From Mycolicibacterium sp. CBMA 247 (GTDB lineage: Bacteria > Actinomycetota > Actinomycetes > Mycobacteriales > Mycobacteriaceae), in contig NZ_VTGX01000006.1 in NCBI RefSeq assembly GCF_009729095.1, positions 1 through 64,000 on the forward strand: a DNA stretch of 64,000 nucleotides, given 5' to 3'. The position numbers and the translations under genes were made by a program. Each line of letters opens with the position of its first letter. Within the stretch, counting starts at the first letter, position 1. Of this stretch, positions 53,339-62,025 are shown in pieces. Under the pieces are notes generated by a model, which worked only from the letters and a program-made list of their open reading frames with translations, had not been told where the DNA came from and ran no database searches.

Positions 53339-54396
53339 CGGCCGCCGTGTCCATTCCGGGCAAGCCTGCCGAAGTGACCGCCGGATGGCTGTCGCAGATC
53401 CTCGGCGCCGAGGTGGACACGGTGCAGACCGCGCCGATCGGCACCGGCCAGACCGGTGCCACCTACCGGGTGTCGGTCACCTACCGCGACGACGCCGGCC
53501 TGCCGGATACGTTCGCGATCAAGCTGCCGTCGCAGGACGAGACCGTGCGTGACCGCGTCACGATCGGCTACCGCTCCGAGCACGCCTTCTACACCAATGT
53601 GGCCGACCACGTGCGGATCCCGACTCCGCAGTGTCACCACTGCGAAATCGCCGGCGAGGGAGCCGATTTTGTCTTACTCCTGGCCGATATGGCGCCGGCC
53701 GAACAGGGTGATCAGATCGCCGGATGCACACCGGCCGAGGCCACTCTGGCGGTGTGGGCGCTCGCCGATCTGCACGGTCCGACGTGGGCCGACCCGCAAT
53801 GGGCGAACTTCCCCGGCATCGCGATGCCCAAGCCGAAACCCGACTCCGCCAAGGGATTCGGTGATGTCGCCAAGATGGCCGCCGACATCACCCTGGACAA
53901 ACTCGGCGGGCGGCTCAGCTCCGAGGACCAGGACACCCTGCGCGCGGCGATGTCGGTGGTCACCCCGTGGCTGCTGGCCGAGCCGGACCGGTTCGCCGTG
54001 CTGCACGGCGACTACCGCCTGGACAATATGCTGTTCGACCCCGACCGCACCCGGATCACCGTGGTGGACTGGCAGACCCTTGGCTCCGGCCTTCCGGCCC
54101 GCGACCTGTCCTACTTCACCGCGACCAGCCTGGACCCCGAAGTCCGGGCGGCCGTCGAAGCCGACCTGGTCGACGCCTATCACGACCGGCTACTGACGCA
54201 CGGCGTCACCAATTATGACCGCGAAACCTGTTGGCAGGATTACCGACTCGGCATGCTGCAGGCGCCCCTGATCACCGTGCTCGGCTGCGCGTTCGCCAAC
54301 TCCACCGAACGCGGCGACGACATGATGGTGGTGATGGCGCAGCGCGGGTGCCGAGCGATCCGGGACCTCGGCACGCTCGAGCTGATCGACACCTGA
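53335..54396 (+). CDS. APH/ecdysteroid-kinase-like phosphotransferase
   Basis: A 353-residue small-molecule kinase: GTGQTGATYRVSV nucleotide loop, invariant Lys in FAIKLPSQD, catalytic VLHGDYRLDNMLFD, metal motif VVDWQT. It belongs to the same group as the kinase half of 19969-21963 but lacks the C-terminal domain. It may phosphorylate a sterol, alcohol or drug-like molecule. Coupled to a TetR regulator, a pattern seen for detoxification or lipid genes. Confidence 0.85.
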   Translation: MTAAVSIPGKPAEVTAGWLSQILGAEVDTVQTAPIGTGQTGATYRVSVTYRDDAGLPDTFAIKLPSQDETVRDRVTIGYRSEHAFYTNVADHVRIPTPQCHHCEIAGEGADFVLLLADMAPAEQGDQIAGCTPAEATLAVWALADLHGPTWADPQWANFPGIAMPKPKPDSAKGFGDVAKMAADITLDKLGGRLSSEDQDTLRAAMSVVTPWLLAEPDRFAVLHGDYRLDNMLFDPDRTRITVVDWQTLGSGLPARDLSYFTATSLDPEVRAAVEADLVDAYHDRLLTHGVTNYDRETCWQDYRLGMLQAPLITVLGCAFANSTERGDDMMVVMAQRGCRAIRDLGTLELIDT

Positions 54397-54425
54397 CCCG
54401 GCATCACCTGCTGCGGGTGACCGGG
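54397..54425. terminator. hairpin between convergent kinase and cyclase genes
   Basis: CCCGG/CCGGG outer arms (54397-54401 and 54421-54425) and TCACC/GGTGA inner arms (54404-54408 and 54416-54420) form a 10-bp stem with a 2-nt bulge and a 7-nt loop. It begins right after the kinase stop and covers the cyclase 3' end. No T run. Confidence 0.4.
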
Positions 54426-55945
54426 GCGACGCGAGCCATCCCGCGCACGATCCGCGGCATCCGCCTCGCCATCACCTCCATCGCGCGGTCCGATCGGCGC
54501 ATGGCGATCCTGGGGCCAGGCGTCGGCGCCGACGCGAGTTCTGCTTCGGCGGATCCGGCCCGCGCGCCATGACGATCGACCGCCAGGAGTCGCCAGGTGC
54601 CCGGTACCCCACGCAACTCGACGTCGCCGCGGTCCTCAAAGCCCGTCCCAGAGCCCACGACGAGGTCACGGACGGTGCTGGACACCAGAATGTCCCCAGC
54701 ACCGGCTTGTCCCAGGATGCGCGCCGCGATATGGACCGCGATCCCCCCGATGTCGGCGTCCAGCAGTTCGCACTCGCCGGTATGGATACCAGCGCGGATC
54801 TCGATGCCGATTGTCTCGGCCTGATCGCGCAAGGCCTCAGCGCAACGAATGGCCTGCGTCGGTCCGTCGAAGGTGACCAGGTGGCCGTCGCCGGTGCTCT
54901 TCACCACCGTGCCGCCGAATCTTCCGGTGAGTTCGGCGGTGACCTCGCCAACGCGATGCAGCACCGCGCGCCAGCGCTCATCGCCGGTCGCCGCGGCGTG
55001 CTGCGTCGAGGCGACCATGTCGGTGAACAACACGGTACGCAGGGCCCGATGCGACGGCGACGGTGCGGTATGGCCGCCGGTGAGGAATTCCTCGATTTCA
55101 CTGGCGATCTCGTCGGGATCGACGATCCACGGCGCATGGTCGGCGCCGTCCACCTCGAGCATCCGCGCGCCCGGAATATGGTCGGCGAGGTACCGGCCGC
55201 CCTGGACCGGGATGAGATCCCCGCTGGCATGGACGACCAGGGTGGGCGCCGCGATCGTCGGCAGGATCGGCCGGATGTCGATCCGGAACGCCGCTTCCAG
55301 GGTCGCCCGCGCCATTCCCGGGCTGGCGCTCATGCGCTCGAACATCCCGAGCTGGCGGACCGACCCCGCTGTCGGGAACAGGCCTTTGAGGGCGGCGCCG
55401 GTGCCCCATGCGGAGCGGCTGGCGCGGCCGAACTCTTGGAAGTGGGCGAACTGCTCGGTCGAGGGCGTGTAGCCCTCGCCCACCTCGGGTAGGACGCGCG
55501 CCCGCAGCTCGGCCGGCTCGCGGTCGAAGTCATCCCACCCCGAGATACCGAAGTACGCGAAGGTTCCGGTAAGGATCAGCGCCCGGGTTCGCTCGGGCCG
55601 GGTTGCCGCGAAGACCATGGCGGCCGGACCGCCCTCGCTCACCCCGAACAGAACGGCATTCCCGAAGCCGGCGGCATCCATCACGGCCTCGATCTCGGAT
55701 GCCCGATCATCGAGCGTGCGCACCTGCGGGACGGGATCCGATAGCCCGACACCAGCCTTGTCGAACAGCAGCACGCGGCAGAATGTGGAGAGCCGCTCCA
55801 TGAAGGCCTCGAACTCGGGCATGGTCCAGAACAGCTCGACGTGGCTGACGAACGACCCGGCGTAGACGAGTTCGACGGGTCCGTCGCCGAATACCTGATA
55901 TGCGAGACTCAGACCGCCGCAGGGTGCGTATGACGTCTCCGCCAC
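54404..55945 (-). CDS. alpha/beta hydrolase - class III cyclase fusion (LipJ/Rv1900c-like)
   Basis: A 513-residue protein. Residues 1 to about 290 are an alpha/beta hydrolase with nucleophile motif GVSEGG (Ser103) and base His in GADHAPW. Residues about 300-470 are a class III adenylate/guanylate cyclase domain with metal aspartates Asp309 (FTDMVAST) and Asp353 (STGDGH). The usual transition-state Asn is replaced by His405 (AVHIAAR). The architecture matches M. tuberculosis Rv1900c. A basic C-terminal tail (RMPRIVRGMARVAP) might touch membranes. GTG 55945 start, 10 nt after cobK on the same strand. Confidence 0.88.
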   Translation of the reverse strand: MAETSYAPCGGLSLAYQVFGDGPVELVYAGSFVSHVELFWTMPEFEAFMERLSTFCRVLLFDKAGVGLSDPVPQVRTLDDRASEIEAVMDAAGFGNAVLFGVSEGGPAAMVFAATRPERTRALILTGTFAYFGISGWDDFDREPAELRARVLPEVGEGYTPSTEQFAHFQEFGRASRSAWGTGAALKGLFPTAGSVRQLGMFERMSASPGMARATLEAAFRIDIRPILPTIAAPTLVVHASGDLIPVQGGRYLADHIPGARMLEVDGADHAPWIVDPDEIASEIEEFLTGGHTAPSPSHRALRTVLFTDMVASTQHAAATGDERWRAVLHRVGEVTAELTGRFGGTVVKSTGDGHLVTFDGPTQAIRCAEALRDQAETIGIEIRAGIHTGECELLDADIGGIAVHIAARILGQAGAGDILVSSTVRDLVVGSGTGFEDRGDVELRGVPGTWRLLAVDRHGARAGSAEAELASAPTPGPRIAMRRSDRAMEVMARRMPRIVRGMARVAPVTRSR

Positions 55946-55955
55946 GAAGTGGAGC

Positions 55956-56705
55956 CTACTGCCGGTGGGCGCTGCGGCCTCCGGTTTTGGCCCGAACCCA
56001 ATTCGCCGCCGCCTCGACTGTCGCCAACGTCTGCACTCCGGGCGGCAGCGGCGGGCGGTCCACCATCACCACCGTCACGCCTGCGGTCTCGGCGGCGCGC
56101 AGCTTGGCCTCGGTCATCGCGCCGCCACTGTTCTTGGTCACCAACGCATCGATGTGGTGCTCGCGCAGCAGCGCCAACTCGCCGTCGTAGTCGTACGGTC
56201 CGCGCGACAGCAGCAGCTCGTGATCGGCAGGCAGCGTGTCGGGATCCGGCGCGGTGACGGCTCGGATCAGAAACCAGGCGTCGACACCGCGGAACGCCGC
56301 AGTCCCGGACCGGCCAGTGGTCAGGAAGACCCGCGAATAGCCATTGCCCGTTACGGTTTCCGCCGCTTCCCGGTCCGATCCCACCAGGATCGCATTGCCC
56401 GGCTGCCAGGCCGGCCGGGCCAGCACCAGATAGGGCATCCCGAGTTCGGCACACACCTGCGCCGCGTGCGCGGTGATGGTGGCGGCGAAGGGATGGGTGG
56501 CATCGACAACAACATCGACGCGTTCATCGACCAGCCAGCGGCGCATGCCGTCAACGCCGCCGAACCCGCCGATGCGCACCGGGCCGACCGGCAGCGCCGG
56601 ATCCGGCACCCGCCCGGCCAACGAACTGATCACCTCGACCTCGGGGTGCAGGGCCGCGGCCAGGGCGCGGGCCTCACCGGTGCCGCCCAGCAGCAGAACC
56701 TTCAT
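55956..56705 (-). CDS. cobK: precorrin-6A reductase
   Basis: A 249-residue NADPH-dependent reductase of the corrin ring (CobK/CbiJ). N-terminal dinucleotide-binding motif LLLGGTGEARALA, central VDVVVDATHPFAATITAHAA and C-terminal DALVTKNSGGAMTEAKLRAA are diagnostic. ATG 56705 overlaps the cobM stop (TGATG). Last gene of the cobL-cobM-cobK run. Confidence 0.95.
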   Translation of the reverse strand: MKVLLLGGTGEARALAAALHPEVEVISSLAGRVPDPALPVGPVRIGGFGGVDGMRRWLVDERVDVVVDATHPFAATITAHAAQVCAELGMPYLVLARPAWQPGNAILVGSDREAAETVTGNGYSRVFLTTGRSGTAAFRGVDAWFLIRAVTAPDPDTLPADHELLLSRGPYDYDGELALLREHHIDALVTKNSGGAMTEAKLRAAETAGVTVVMVDRPPLPPGVQTLATVEAAANWVRAKTGGRSAHRQ

Positions 56706-57460
56706 CAGTGGTTGGCTCCACGACGCCGGCCCGACGAGTACAGGTAACTGTCGGAGAACCCATCGGCGGCAAGCACATCGCCGACGACAATGACGGCTGT
56801 CTTGGTCACCGCGGCGGCATGCATCTTCTCGGCGATGTCGGCGAGCGTGCCGCGCAACACGATCTCTTGCGGCCAGCTGGCGAATGCGACGACAGCGCAG
56901 GGGGTTTCGGACCGGTACCCGCCGTCGACGAGTTGCGGGACGATGTTGTCGATCTGGGCTGCGGCCAGGTGCAGCACCAACGTTGCTCCCGGCGCCGAGA
57001 GCGTGCGCAGGTCCTCACCCTCGGGCATCGCGGTGGACAGGGTGGCCACCCGGGAAAGGGTGACGGTCTGGGCCACCCCGGGGACGGTGAGCTCACGGCC
57101 CAGCGCGGCGGCCACGGCGGCGAATGCCGGTACGCCGGGGACGATCTCGTATCGGACGCCGAGCTCATCCAGCCTGCGGCACTGTTCGGCCAGCGCGCTG
57201 TAGATCGACGGGTCACCGGAATGCAGCCGCGCCACATCCACCCCCGCCCGATCGGCGGCCACCAACTCCTCGATGATCTGATCCAGGTTCAGCGGCCCGG
57301 TGTCGACGACCTTCGCATCAGGCGGGCACAACGCCAGCAAGTCATCGGGCATGATCGACCCGGCGTACAGGCACACCGGACAGCTACTGAGCAGCCGTTG
57401 GCCGCGCACGGTGATGAGGTCGGCAGCTCCGGGGCCCGCCCCGATGAAGTACACCGTCAT
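56705..57460 (-). CDS. cobM: precorrin-4 C11-methyltransferase
   Basis: A 251-residue SAM-dependent tetrapyrrole methylase: VYFIGAGPGAADLITVRGQR, LYAGSIMPDDLL, RLHSGDPSIYSALAEQ and VPGVPAFAAVAAALG are typical of CobM/CbiF. ATG 57460 was chosen because the tetrapyrrole methylase domain starts there and it overlaps the cobL stop by 4 nt; the longer open frame upstream lies inside cobL. Confidence 0.95.
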   Translation of the reverse strand: MTVYFIGAGPGAADLITVRGQRLLSSCPVCLYAGSIMPDDLLALCPPDAKVVDTGPLNLDQIIEELVAADRAGVDVARLHSGDPSIYSALAEQCRRLDELGVRYEIVPGVPAFAAVAAALGRELTVPGVAQTVTLSRVATLSTAMPEGEDLRTLSAPGATLVLHLAAAQIDNIVPQLVDGGYRSETPCAVVAFASWPQEIVLRGTLADIAEKMHAAAVTKTAVIVVGDVLAADGFSDSYLYSSGRRRGANH

Positions 57461-58644
57461 CGCTTGACCACCGACCACTGGGTGACCGGCAGCGCCGGGC
57501 GCCATCCGGTGAACCCGCCGACCGCACCGCCCTGATAGTGCTGATAACGCCGCATCTCGCCGCCTTCCTTTGAATACCATTGCGCGACAAACGCTTCTGA
57601 TTCCAGCGTGACCGCGTTGACCACCAGTCGCCCACCCGCAGGCAGGCGGCCGAAGCAGGACTGCAGCAGTCCGGGTTGGGTGACGCCGCCGCCGATGAAG
57701 ATCACCGCAGGCTCGGGCGCACCCTCGAGTGCCTCGGGGGCGCCACCGCGCACCTCCACCCGGACTCCGAAGGCCGTGACATTGCTCAAGATCCGGGCGC
57801 GGCGCTGCTCGTCGCGTTCGAATGCCACTGCCGCACAACCGGGTGCGCTGCGCGACCATTCGATCGCGATGCTGCCCGAACCCGAGCCGACATCCCATAG
57901 CAGTTCCCCGGGACGAGGCCCCAGGGTGGACAGGGTGACCGCACGGATCGACTGCTTGGTGAGCTGCCCGTCGTGGGCGAACGCATCGTCGGGCAGCGCC
58001 TGGGCCCGGCGCTCGTCAGGCCGGTAGGCCACCGCCACCACGTTGAGATCGTCCACACCGACCGGGCCGGCCGTCGCCCAGTCCCGGGCGGTGCCGTCAT
58101 GGCGGCGCTCCCCCGGCCCGCCGAGCTGCTCCAGCACGGTCAATTCCGAATCGCCCCGGCCGGATTCACTCAGCAGCCGCGCCAGCGTCCCCGGCGTCTG
58201 CGCGTCGCGGGACAGCACGATCGCCCGCCCGCCGCGGCGCACTGCGGTATGCGGTGGGGCGGTGACCAGGCTGATCACCTCGGTGTCGGGCACCGTCCAG
58301 CCCATCCGGGCGCAGGCCAGCGTCACACTCGACACGTGCGGCAGCACCCGGACCCGCTGTGCGCCGAACAAGCGGATCAGCGTCGCTCCGATGCCGTGCA
58401 GCAGCGGATCTCCACTGGCCACCACGTGCACGTCGCCCTCGCCGCCCGCCTCATCGAACAGCGTCGGCAGCGCAGGCAGCATCGGCGACGGCCATTCGCG
58501 ACGGTCGGAGGTCACACTGTCGTCGAGCAGTTCCAACTGCCGCGGCGAGCCGTACACCACGGTGGCGCTCGCCAATTCGTCACGCGAGGTGCGCGACAAG
58601 CCCGCCATCCCGTCGGCCCCGATGCCGACCACGGTGATTCTCAT
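57457..58644 (-). CDS. cobL: precorrin-6Y C5,15-methyltransferase (decarboxylating)
   Basis: A 395-residue fusion of CbiE (residues 1 to about 200: ITVVGIGADGMAGL, VVASGDPLLHGIG) and CbiT (residues about 215-395: LLWDVGSGSGSIAIEW SAM motif, VIFIGGGVTQPGLL). It methylates C5 and C15 and decarboxylates the C12 acetate. ATG 58644 overlaps the upstream SDR stop (58641) and begins the methylase fold directly. Confidence 0.95.
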   Translation of the reverse strand: MRITVVGIGADGMAGLSRTSRDELASATVVYGSPRQLELLDDSVTSDRREWPSPMLPALPTLFDEAGGEGDVHVVASGDPLLHGIGATLIRLFGAQRVRVLPHVSSVTLACARMGWTVPDTEVISLVTAPPHTAVRRGGRAIVLSRDAQTPGTLARLLSESGRGDSELTVLEQLGGPGERRHDGTARDWATAGPVGVDDLNVVAVAYRPDERRAQALPDDAFAHDGQLTKQSIRAVTLSTLGPRPGELLWDVGSGSGSIAIEWSRSAPGCAAVAFERDEQRRARILSNVTAFGVRVEVRGGAPEALEGAPEPAVIFIGGGVTQPGLLQSCFGRLPAGGRLVVNAVTLESEAFVAQWYSKEGGEMRRYQHYQGGAVGGFTGWRPALPVTQWSVVKR

Positions 58645-59399
58645 CGCGGCATCCTGCGCCAGATCGCCTGCGGAACGAACCGCGTCACAAAGATCATCGG
58701 CCGGATCACCCACGGCACCCACACCGCACGCTTACCCCGGGCCAGTGCCTTGGCGGTGGCCTCGGCCACCTGGGCTGGCGTGCTGGAGAACGGCGCCGGC
58801 TCCATGCCCTGGGTCATCCGGCCGATCACGAATCCGGGCCGCACGATCAGCAGCTGTACGCCGGTTCCGTGCAGGGCGTCGGTCAGGCCGCAGGCGAACG
58901 CGTCCAGGCCGGCCTTGGCCGAACCGTAGACGTAGTTGGCGCGGCGGGCCCGGGCTCCCGCGATCGAGGAGAACGCCACCAGCCGGCCCCGGCCCGCGGC
59001 ACGCATGCGCTGGGCCAGCACGGTGAGCAGGCTGACCTGGGCCACGTAGTCGGTGTGCACGACGGCGACGGCGTGCACAGGGTCTACCTCGGCCCGGTCC
59101 TGATCGCCCAACACCCCGAAGGCCAGTACGGCGGTGTCGATCGGTCCGTGTTCGGTTTCGATCGCCTCGACCAGGCGGGCGTGCCCCGCCACGTCGTCGG
59201 CATCGAACTCCAGGGGATGCACCGCTGCGGCTCCGGCCGCCCGCACCGCCGCGACCTGCTCGTCGAGCTGGTCTGCGCGGCGTGCGGCAAGCACGACGAT
59301 CGCCCCAGCTGCCAGCCGAACTCCGAGTTCGACGCCGATCTCGCTTCGGCCCCCAAAAATCACCACGACACGACGATCCGTGTCAGCCGTGTCATTCAT
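58641..59399 (-). CDS. SDR family protein with divergent cofactor motif (Rv2073c-like)
   Basis: A 252-residue SDR with an atypical glycine motif, FGGRSEIG (residues about 15-22), related to DprE2-like reductases, and active-site YGSAK. The C-terminal RPMIFVTRFVPQAIWRRMP is amphipathic and may touch the membrane. It precedes cobL in an overlapping run, as Rv2073c does in M. tuberculosis, although no role in cobalamin synthesis is known. GATAAT (59412-59407) ends 7 nt before ATG 59399, a leaderless start for the whole cobL-M-K operon. Confidence 0.88.
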   Translation of the reverse strand: MNDTADTDRRVVVIFGGRSEIGVELGVRLAAGAIVVLAARRADQLDEQVAAVRAAGAAAVHPLEFDADDVAGHARLVEAIETEHGPIDTAVLAFGVLGDQDRAEVDPVHAVAVVHTDYVAQVSLLTVLAQRMRAAGRGRLVAFSSIAGARARRANYVYGSAKAGLDAFACGLTDALHGTGVQLLIVRPGFVIGRMTQGMEPAPFSSTPAQVAEATAKALARGKRAVWVPWVIRPMIFVTRFVPQAIWRRMPR

Positions 59400-59406
59400 G
59401 GCAGCG

Positions 59407-59426
59407 ATTATCTCCTGCGCTAGCGT
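59407..59426. promoter_or_regulatory. back-to-back leaderless promoters
   Basis: GATAAT on the minus strand (59412-59407) serves the SDR-cobLMK operon with 7 nt to ATG 59399. TAGCGT on the plus strand (59421-59426) serves the split-barrel gene with 8 nt to ATG 59435. The divergent -10 boxes are only 8 nt apart, so the two promoters overlap and probably compete. Confidence 0.6.
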
Positions 59427-59434
59427 GGACCCCG

Positions 59435-59860
59435 ATGGCTACATCTCGTGGCAAGGCAACCACCAAGCTCACCAGCGACGCGTTGGAGTTCCTCACCGAA
59501 CGCCACCTGGCGATGTTGACCACGCTGCGCTCGGACAATTCCCCGCACGTCGTGGCGGTCGGTTTCACCTTCGATCCCAAGACGCACATCGCCCGGGTCA
59601 TCACCAACGGCGGCTCGCAGAAGGCAGTGAACGCGCATGAGCGCGGCATCGCGGTGCTCAGCCAGGTCGACGGCGCCCGCTGGCTGTCGTTGGAGGGCAA
59701 GTCCACGGTGAGCAGCGAGGCAGACGCGGTCCGCGACGCCGAGCTGCGTTACGCGCAGCGCTACCGCACCCCGCGGGTGAATCCCCGTCGTGTGGTGATC
59801 GAGGTGCGGATCGAGCGTGTGTTGGGCTCCTCGGAGCTGCTGGACCGCGGCGAGGCCTGA
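59435..59860 (+). CDS. F420-dependent split-barrel reductase (Rv2074-like)
   Basis: A 141-residue FDOR-B/pyridoxamine-oxidase-like protein: DALEFLTERHLAMLTTLRSD, PHVVAVGFTFDPKTHIARVIT, SQVDGARWLSLEGKSTV. M. tuberculosis Rv2074 is reported as an F420-dependent biliverdin reductase. ATG 59435 was chosen from the leaderless promoter; earlier in-frame codons lie within the opposite gene. It is convergent with pepE. Confidence 0.9.
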   Translation: MATSRGKATTKLTSDALEFLTERHLAMLTTLRSDNSPHVVAVGFTFDPKTHIARVITNGGSQKAVNAHERGIAVLSQVDGARWLSLEGKSTVSSEADAVRDAELRYAQRYRTPRVNPRRVVIEVRIERVLGSSELLDRGEA

Positions 59861-59866
59861 GCCCCG

Positions 59867-59925
59867 CCCAGAGTGAAGTTGTTGGCGAGATCTCGTCGAT
59901 TTCTCACCATGTTGTTCACGTTGGG
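59867..59925. repeat. imperfect inverted repeat between convergent genes
   Basis: The ends CCCAGAGTGAA (59867-59877) and TTCACGTTGGG (59915-59925) pair imperfectly, with a central palindrome CGAGATCTCG (59886-59895). The whole element is about 59 bp, lies between convergent genes and could act as a two-way terminator or be a dispersed repeat. Confidence 0.45.
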
Positions 59926-59927
59926 CG

Positions 59928-61079
59928 TTACCGAACCGGCACCACGACAAGATCGTGCGACTGGTTGTTGACCGACAACCCGCCGTCCTCGGTGACCACG
60001 ACGATGTCCTCGATCCGGGCGCCCCATTGACCCGGGAAATACACTCCGGGCTCCACGCTGAACGCCATCCCGGCCTCCAGCGGCAGGTCGTTGCCGGCCA
60101 CGATGTAGGGCTCCTCGTGCACGGACAGCCCGATGCCGTGCCCGGTGCGGTGCACGAACGCCTCGGCCAGTCCTTCGGCGGCCAGCACGTCGCGGGCGGC
60201 CGCGTCGATCTGTTCGGCGGTCACCCCGGGGCGCACCGCCGCGACGGCCGCCTGTTGGGCACGCTGCAGCACCGCGTAGCGCCGCGCCACCTCGGGATCC
60301 GGCTCGCCGATGCTGTAGGTGCGGGTGGAGTCGGAGTTGTAGCCGGGCTCGTACGGCCCGCCGATGTCGACCACGACGATGTCACCCGCGCCCAGCTCGC
60401 GCTCCGAGCATTCATGATGCGGGTCGGCACCGTTGGGACCGGAGCCGACGATGATGAACGCCACCTCTGAATGTCCTTCGGCAACAATCGCTTCGGCGAT
60501 ATCAGCGGCCACGTCGGCTTCGGTGCGGCCGGGCACCAGAAAATCGGGCACCCGGGAGTGCACCCGGTCGATCGCCGCACCCGCCTTGCGCAGCGCGTCG
60601 ATCTCGGCGGGGTCCTTGATCATCCGCAGCCGGCGCAGCACATCGGTGGCCAATACCGGAACCACACCGAGCAAGTCCGCGAGCGGCAGCAGGTGCAGGG
60701 CGGGCATGGAGTCGGTCACAGCTGTCGCGACGGCGGGCCGTCCAGATTGCCCGGCCCCCGGTCCACCGAGCGCATCGGCCACCATCTGATACGGGTTCTG
60801 GCCGTCCACCCAATCGCGAACCGTCACACCGAGTTCGGTGACCGCCGATTCCCGCAGCGCGGCCAACTCCATGCGCGGCACCACGATGGTCGCTTCCCCC
60901 GTGGCCGACAGCACCAGCGCCGTCAGCCGCTCGAAAGTCTGCGCCCGCGAGCCGACCAGGTACCGCAGGTCGTAGCCCGGGGTGATGACCAGGCCGGCCA
61001 AACCGGCATCCGCGGCGGCCGACGCGGCCGCGGAAAGCCGGTGGGCATAGACATCGGTGCTGAATCGGCTGACGGTCAT
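59928..61079 (-). CDS. pepE: Xaa-Pro dipeptidase
   Basis: A 383-residue M24-family metallopeptidase cleaving X-Pro dipeptides. Creatinase-like N-domain (residues 1 to about 150) then the pita-bread domain with the dinuclear metal ligands in VVDIGGPYEPGYNSDSTRTY, HRTGHGIGLSVHEEP, MAFSVEPGVYFPG and RIEDIVVVTEDG. TAGCCT (61092-61087) lies 7 nt before ATG 61079, a leaderless start. M. tuberculosis Rv2089c has the same neighbour, the exonuclease gene. Confidence 0.94.
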   Translation of the reverse strand: MTVSRFSTDVYAHRLSAAASAAADAGLAGLVITPGYDLRYLVGSRAQTFERLTALVLSATGEATIVVPRMELAALRESAVTELGVTVRDWVDGQNPYQMVADALGGPGAGQSGRPAVATAVTDSMPALHLLPLADLLGVVPVLATDVLRRLRMIKDPAEIDALRKAGAAIDRVHSRVPDFLVPGRTEADVAADIAEAIVAEGHSEVAFIIVGSGPNGADPHHECSERELGAGDIVVVDIGGPYEPGYNSDSTRTYSIGEPDPEVARRYAVLQRAQQAAVAAVRPGVTAEQIDAAARDVLAAEGLAEAFVHRTGHGIGLSVHEEPYIVAGNDLPLEAGMAFSVEPGVYFPGQWGARIEDIVVVTEDGGLSVNNQSHDLVVVPVR

Positions 61080-61086
61080 GGCATCG

Positions 61087-61145
61087 AGGCTAATCCCTGC
61101 GCAGCCGTGGTGTCCGCGCAGGCGTGCGGCCGCACCGGCTACTGT
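61087..61145. promoter_or_regulatory. divergent leaderless promoters of pepE and hotdog-like gene
   Basis: TAGCCT on the minus strand (61092-61087) is 7 nt from the pepE ATG. TACTGT on the plus strand (61140-61145) is 7 nt from ATG 61153 of the hotdog-like gene. No clear -35 elements or operator are seen in the 47-nt spacer. Confidence 0.55.
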
Positions 61146-61152
61146 CGCTGGA

Positions 61153-62025
61153 ATGTTGCGTGATATCCGCGATCTCACCGACGATCCCGAGGCTTATGCC
61201 GCCGAACTGCGCAGGCGCTGGGGTGGCCTGCTGAGCTACCGGTATCTCGGCCGCTCCTATTCGTCGATGGACCTGGGTCCCGTCGATGACACGGTGACAT
61301 TGCGCCGCGATATGCGAAATCCGTCCGGCGGTGTGCTGCTTGCGGTGCTGGGCATCTCCTCTCCGGACAGTGGCGGCGTGAGCGATCTGGAAGCCGTGCC
61401 CAATCCGGTGATCCACTCCTGCCAGGTGCTGGACCCGGCCGCAGATGTGGCGCGAATCCGGGTGGACACCGAGGTACTCAAGCAAGGCAGGCAACTGGCC
61501 TACAGCCGGTCGGTGATCGTCGATGCCGACAACCCGGACCGGGTTATCGCAATCACCGAGGGACAGGGCATCTCCATCGGCACGCCACCGCAAGGGCTGG
61601 AGAAGATGCCCGTCGACCCGATCGACATCGTCGACGGCCCGGATCTGCCGCCGCTGTGGCAGGTGTTCGGTGGCAACAAGCGCCCAGACGGACACTGGGC
61701 GCTGCCGGAGCTGGCAGTCGAGGTGGCTTCTCCGGATGCCGCCCTGCACATCGGCCCGCAGTTCGTGATCCTGGAGACAGCCGCCATAGAGAGTGCAGCG
61801 AGCGTCACAAAAACCCATGCGCTGCAGGGCCTTTCGTCGCATGTGATGTTCCTGGCGCGCGGTAAGACCGGCCCGTTCCGCGTCGACACCCAGGTGCTGC
61901 GCGGTACGGTCGCCGGCAGGATCGCGGGCAGAGTCGCCGTCAGAGCCACCCTCCACGACGAGGGTGCCGACGGTAAAGCCGTGACCGCGGCCTCGTATGT
62001 CTTCGGGATGGAGGAAACCAAGTGA
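61153..62025 (+). CDS. double-hotdog-like protein of unknown function
   Basis: A 290-residue soluble protein. Residues about 40-155 look like a hotdog thioesterase/dehydratase fold (GGVLLAVLGISSPD, VARIRVDTEVLKQGRQLAYS) and residues about 190-285 like a second one (GHWALPELAVEVASP, GPFRVDTQVLRGTVAGR). It might act on acyl-CoA or bind acyl chains. ATG 61153 follows a leaderless promoter. Its stop overlaps the exonuclease GTG, so the two are translationally coupled. The family assignment is by fold impression only. Confidence 0.6.
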   Translation: MLRDIRDLTDDPEAYAAELRRRWGGLLSYRYLGRSYSSMDLGPVDDTVTLRRDMRNPSGGVLLAVLGISSPDSGGVSDLEAVPNPVIHSCQVLDPAADVARIRVDTEVLKQGRQLAYSRSVIVDADNPDRVIAITEGQGISIGTPPQGLEKMPVDPIDIVDGPDLPPLWQVFGGNKRPDGHWALPELAVEVASPDAALHIGPQFVILETAAIESAASVTKTHALQGLSSHVMFLARGKTGPFRVDTQVLRGTVAGRIAGRVAVRATLHDEGADGKAVTAASYVFGMEETK

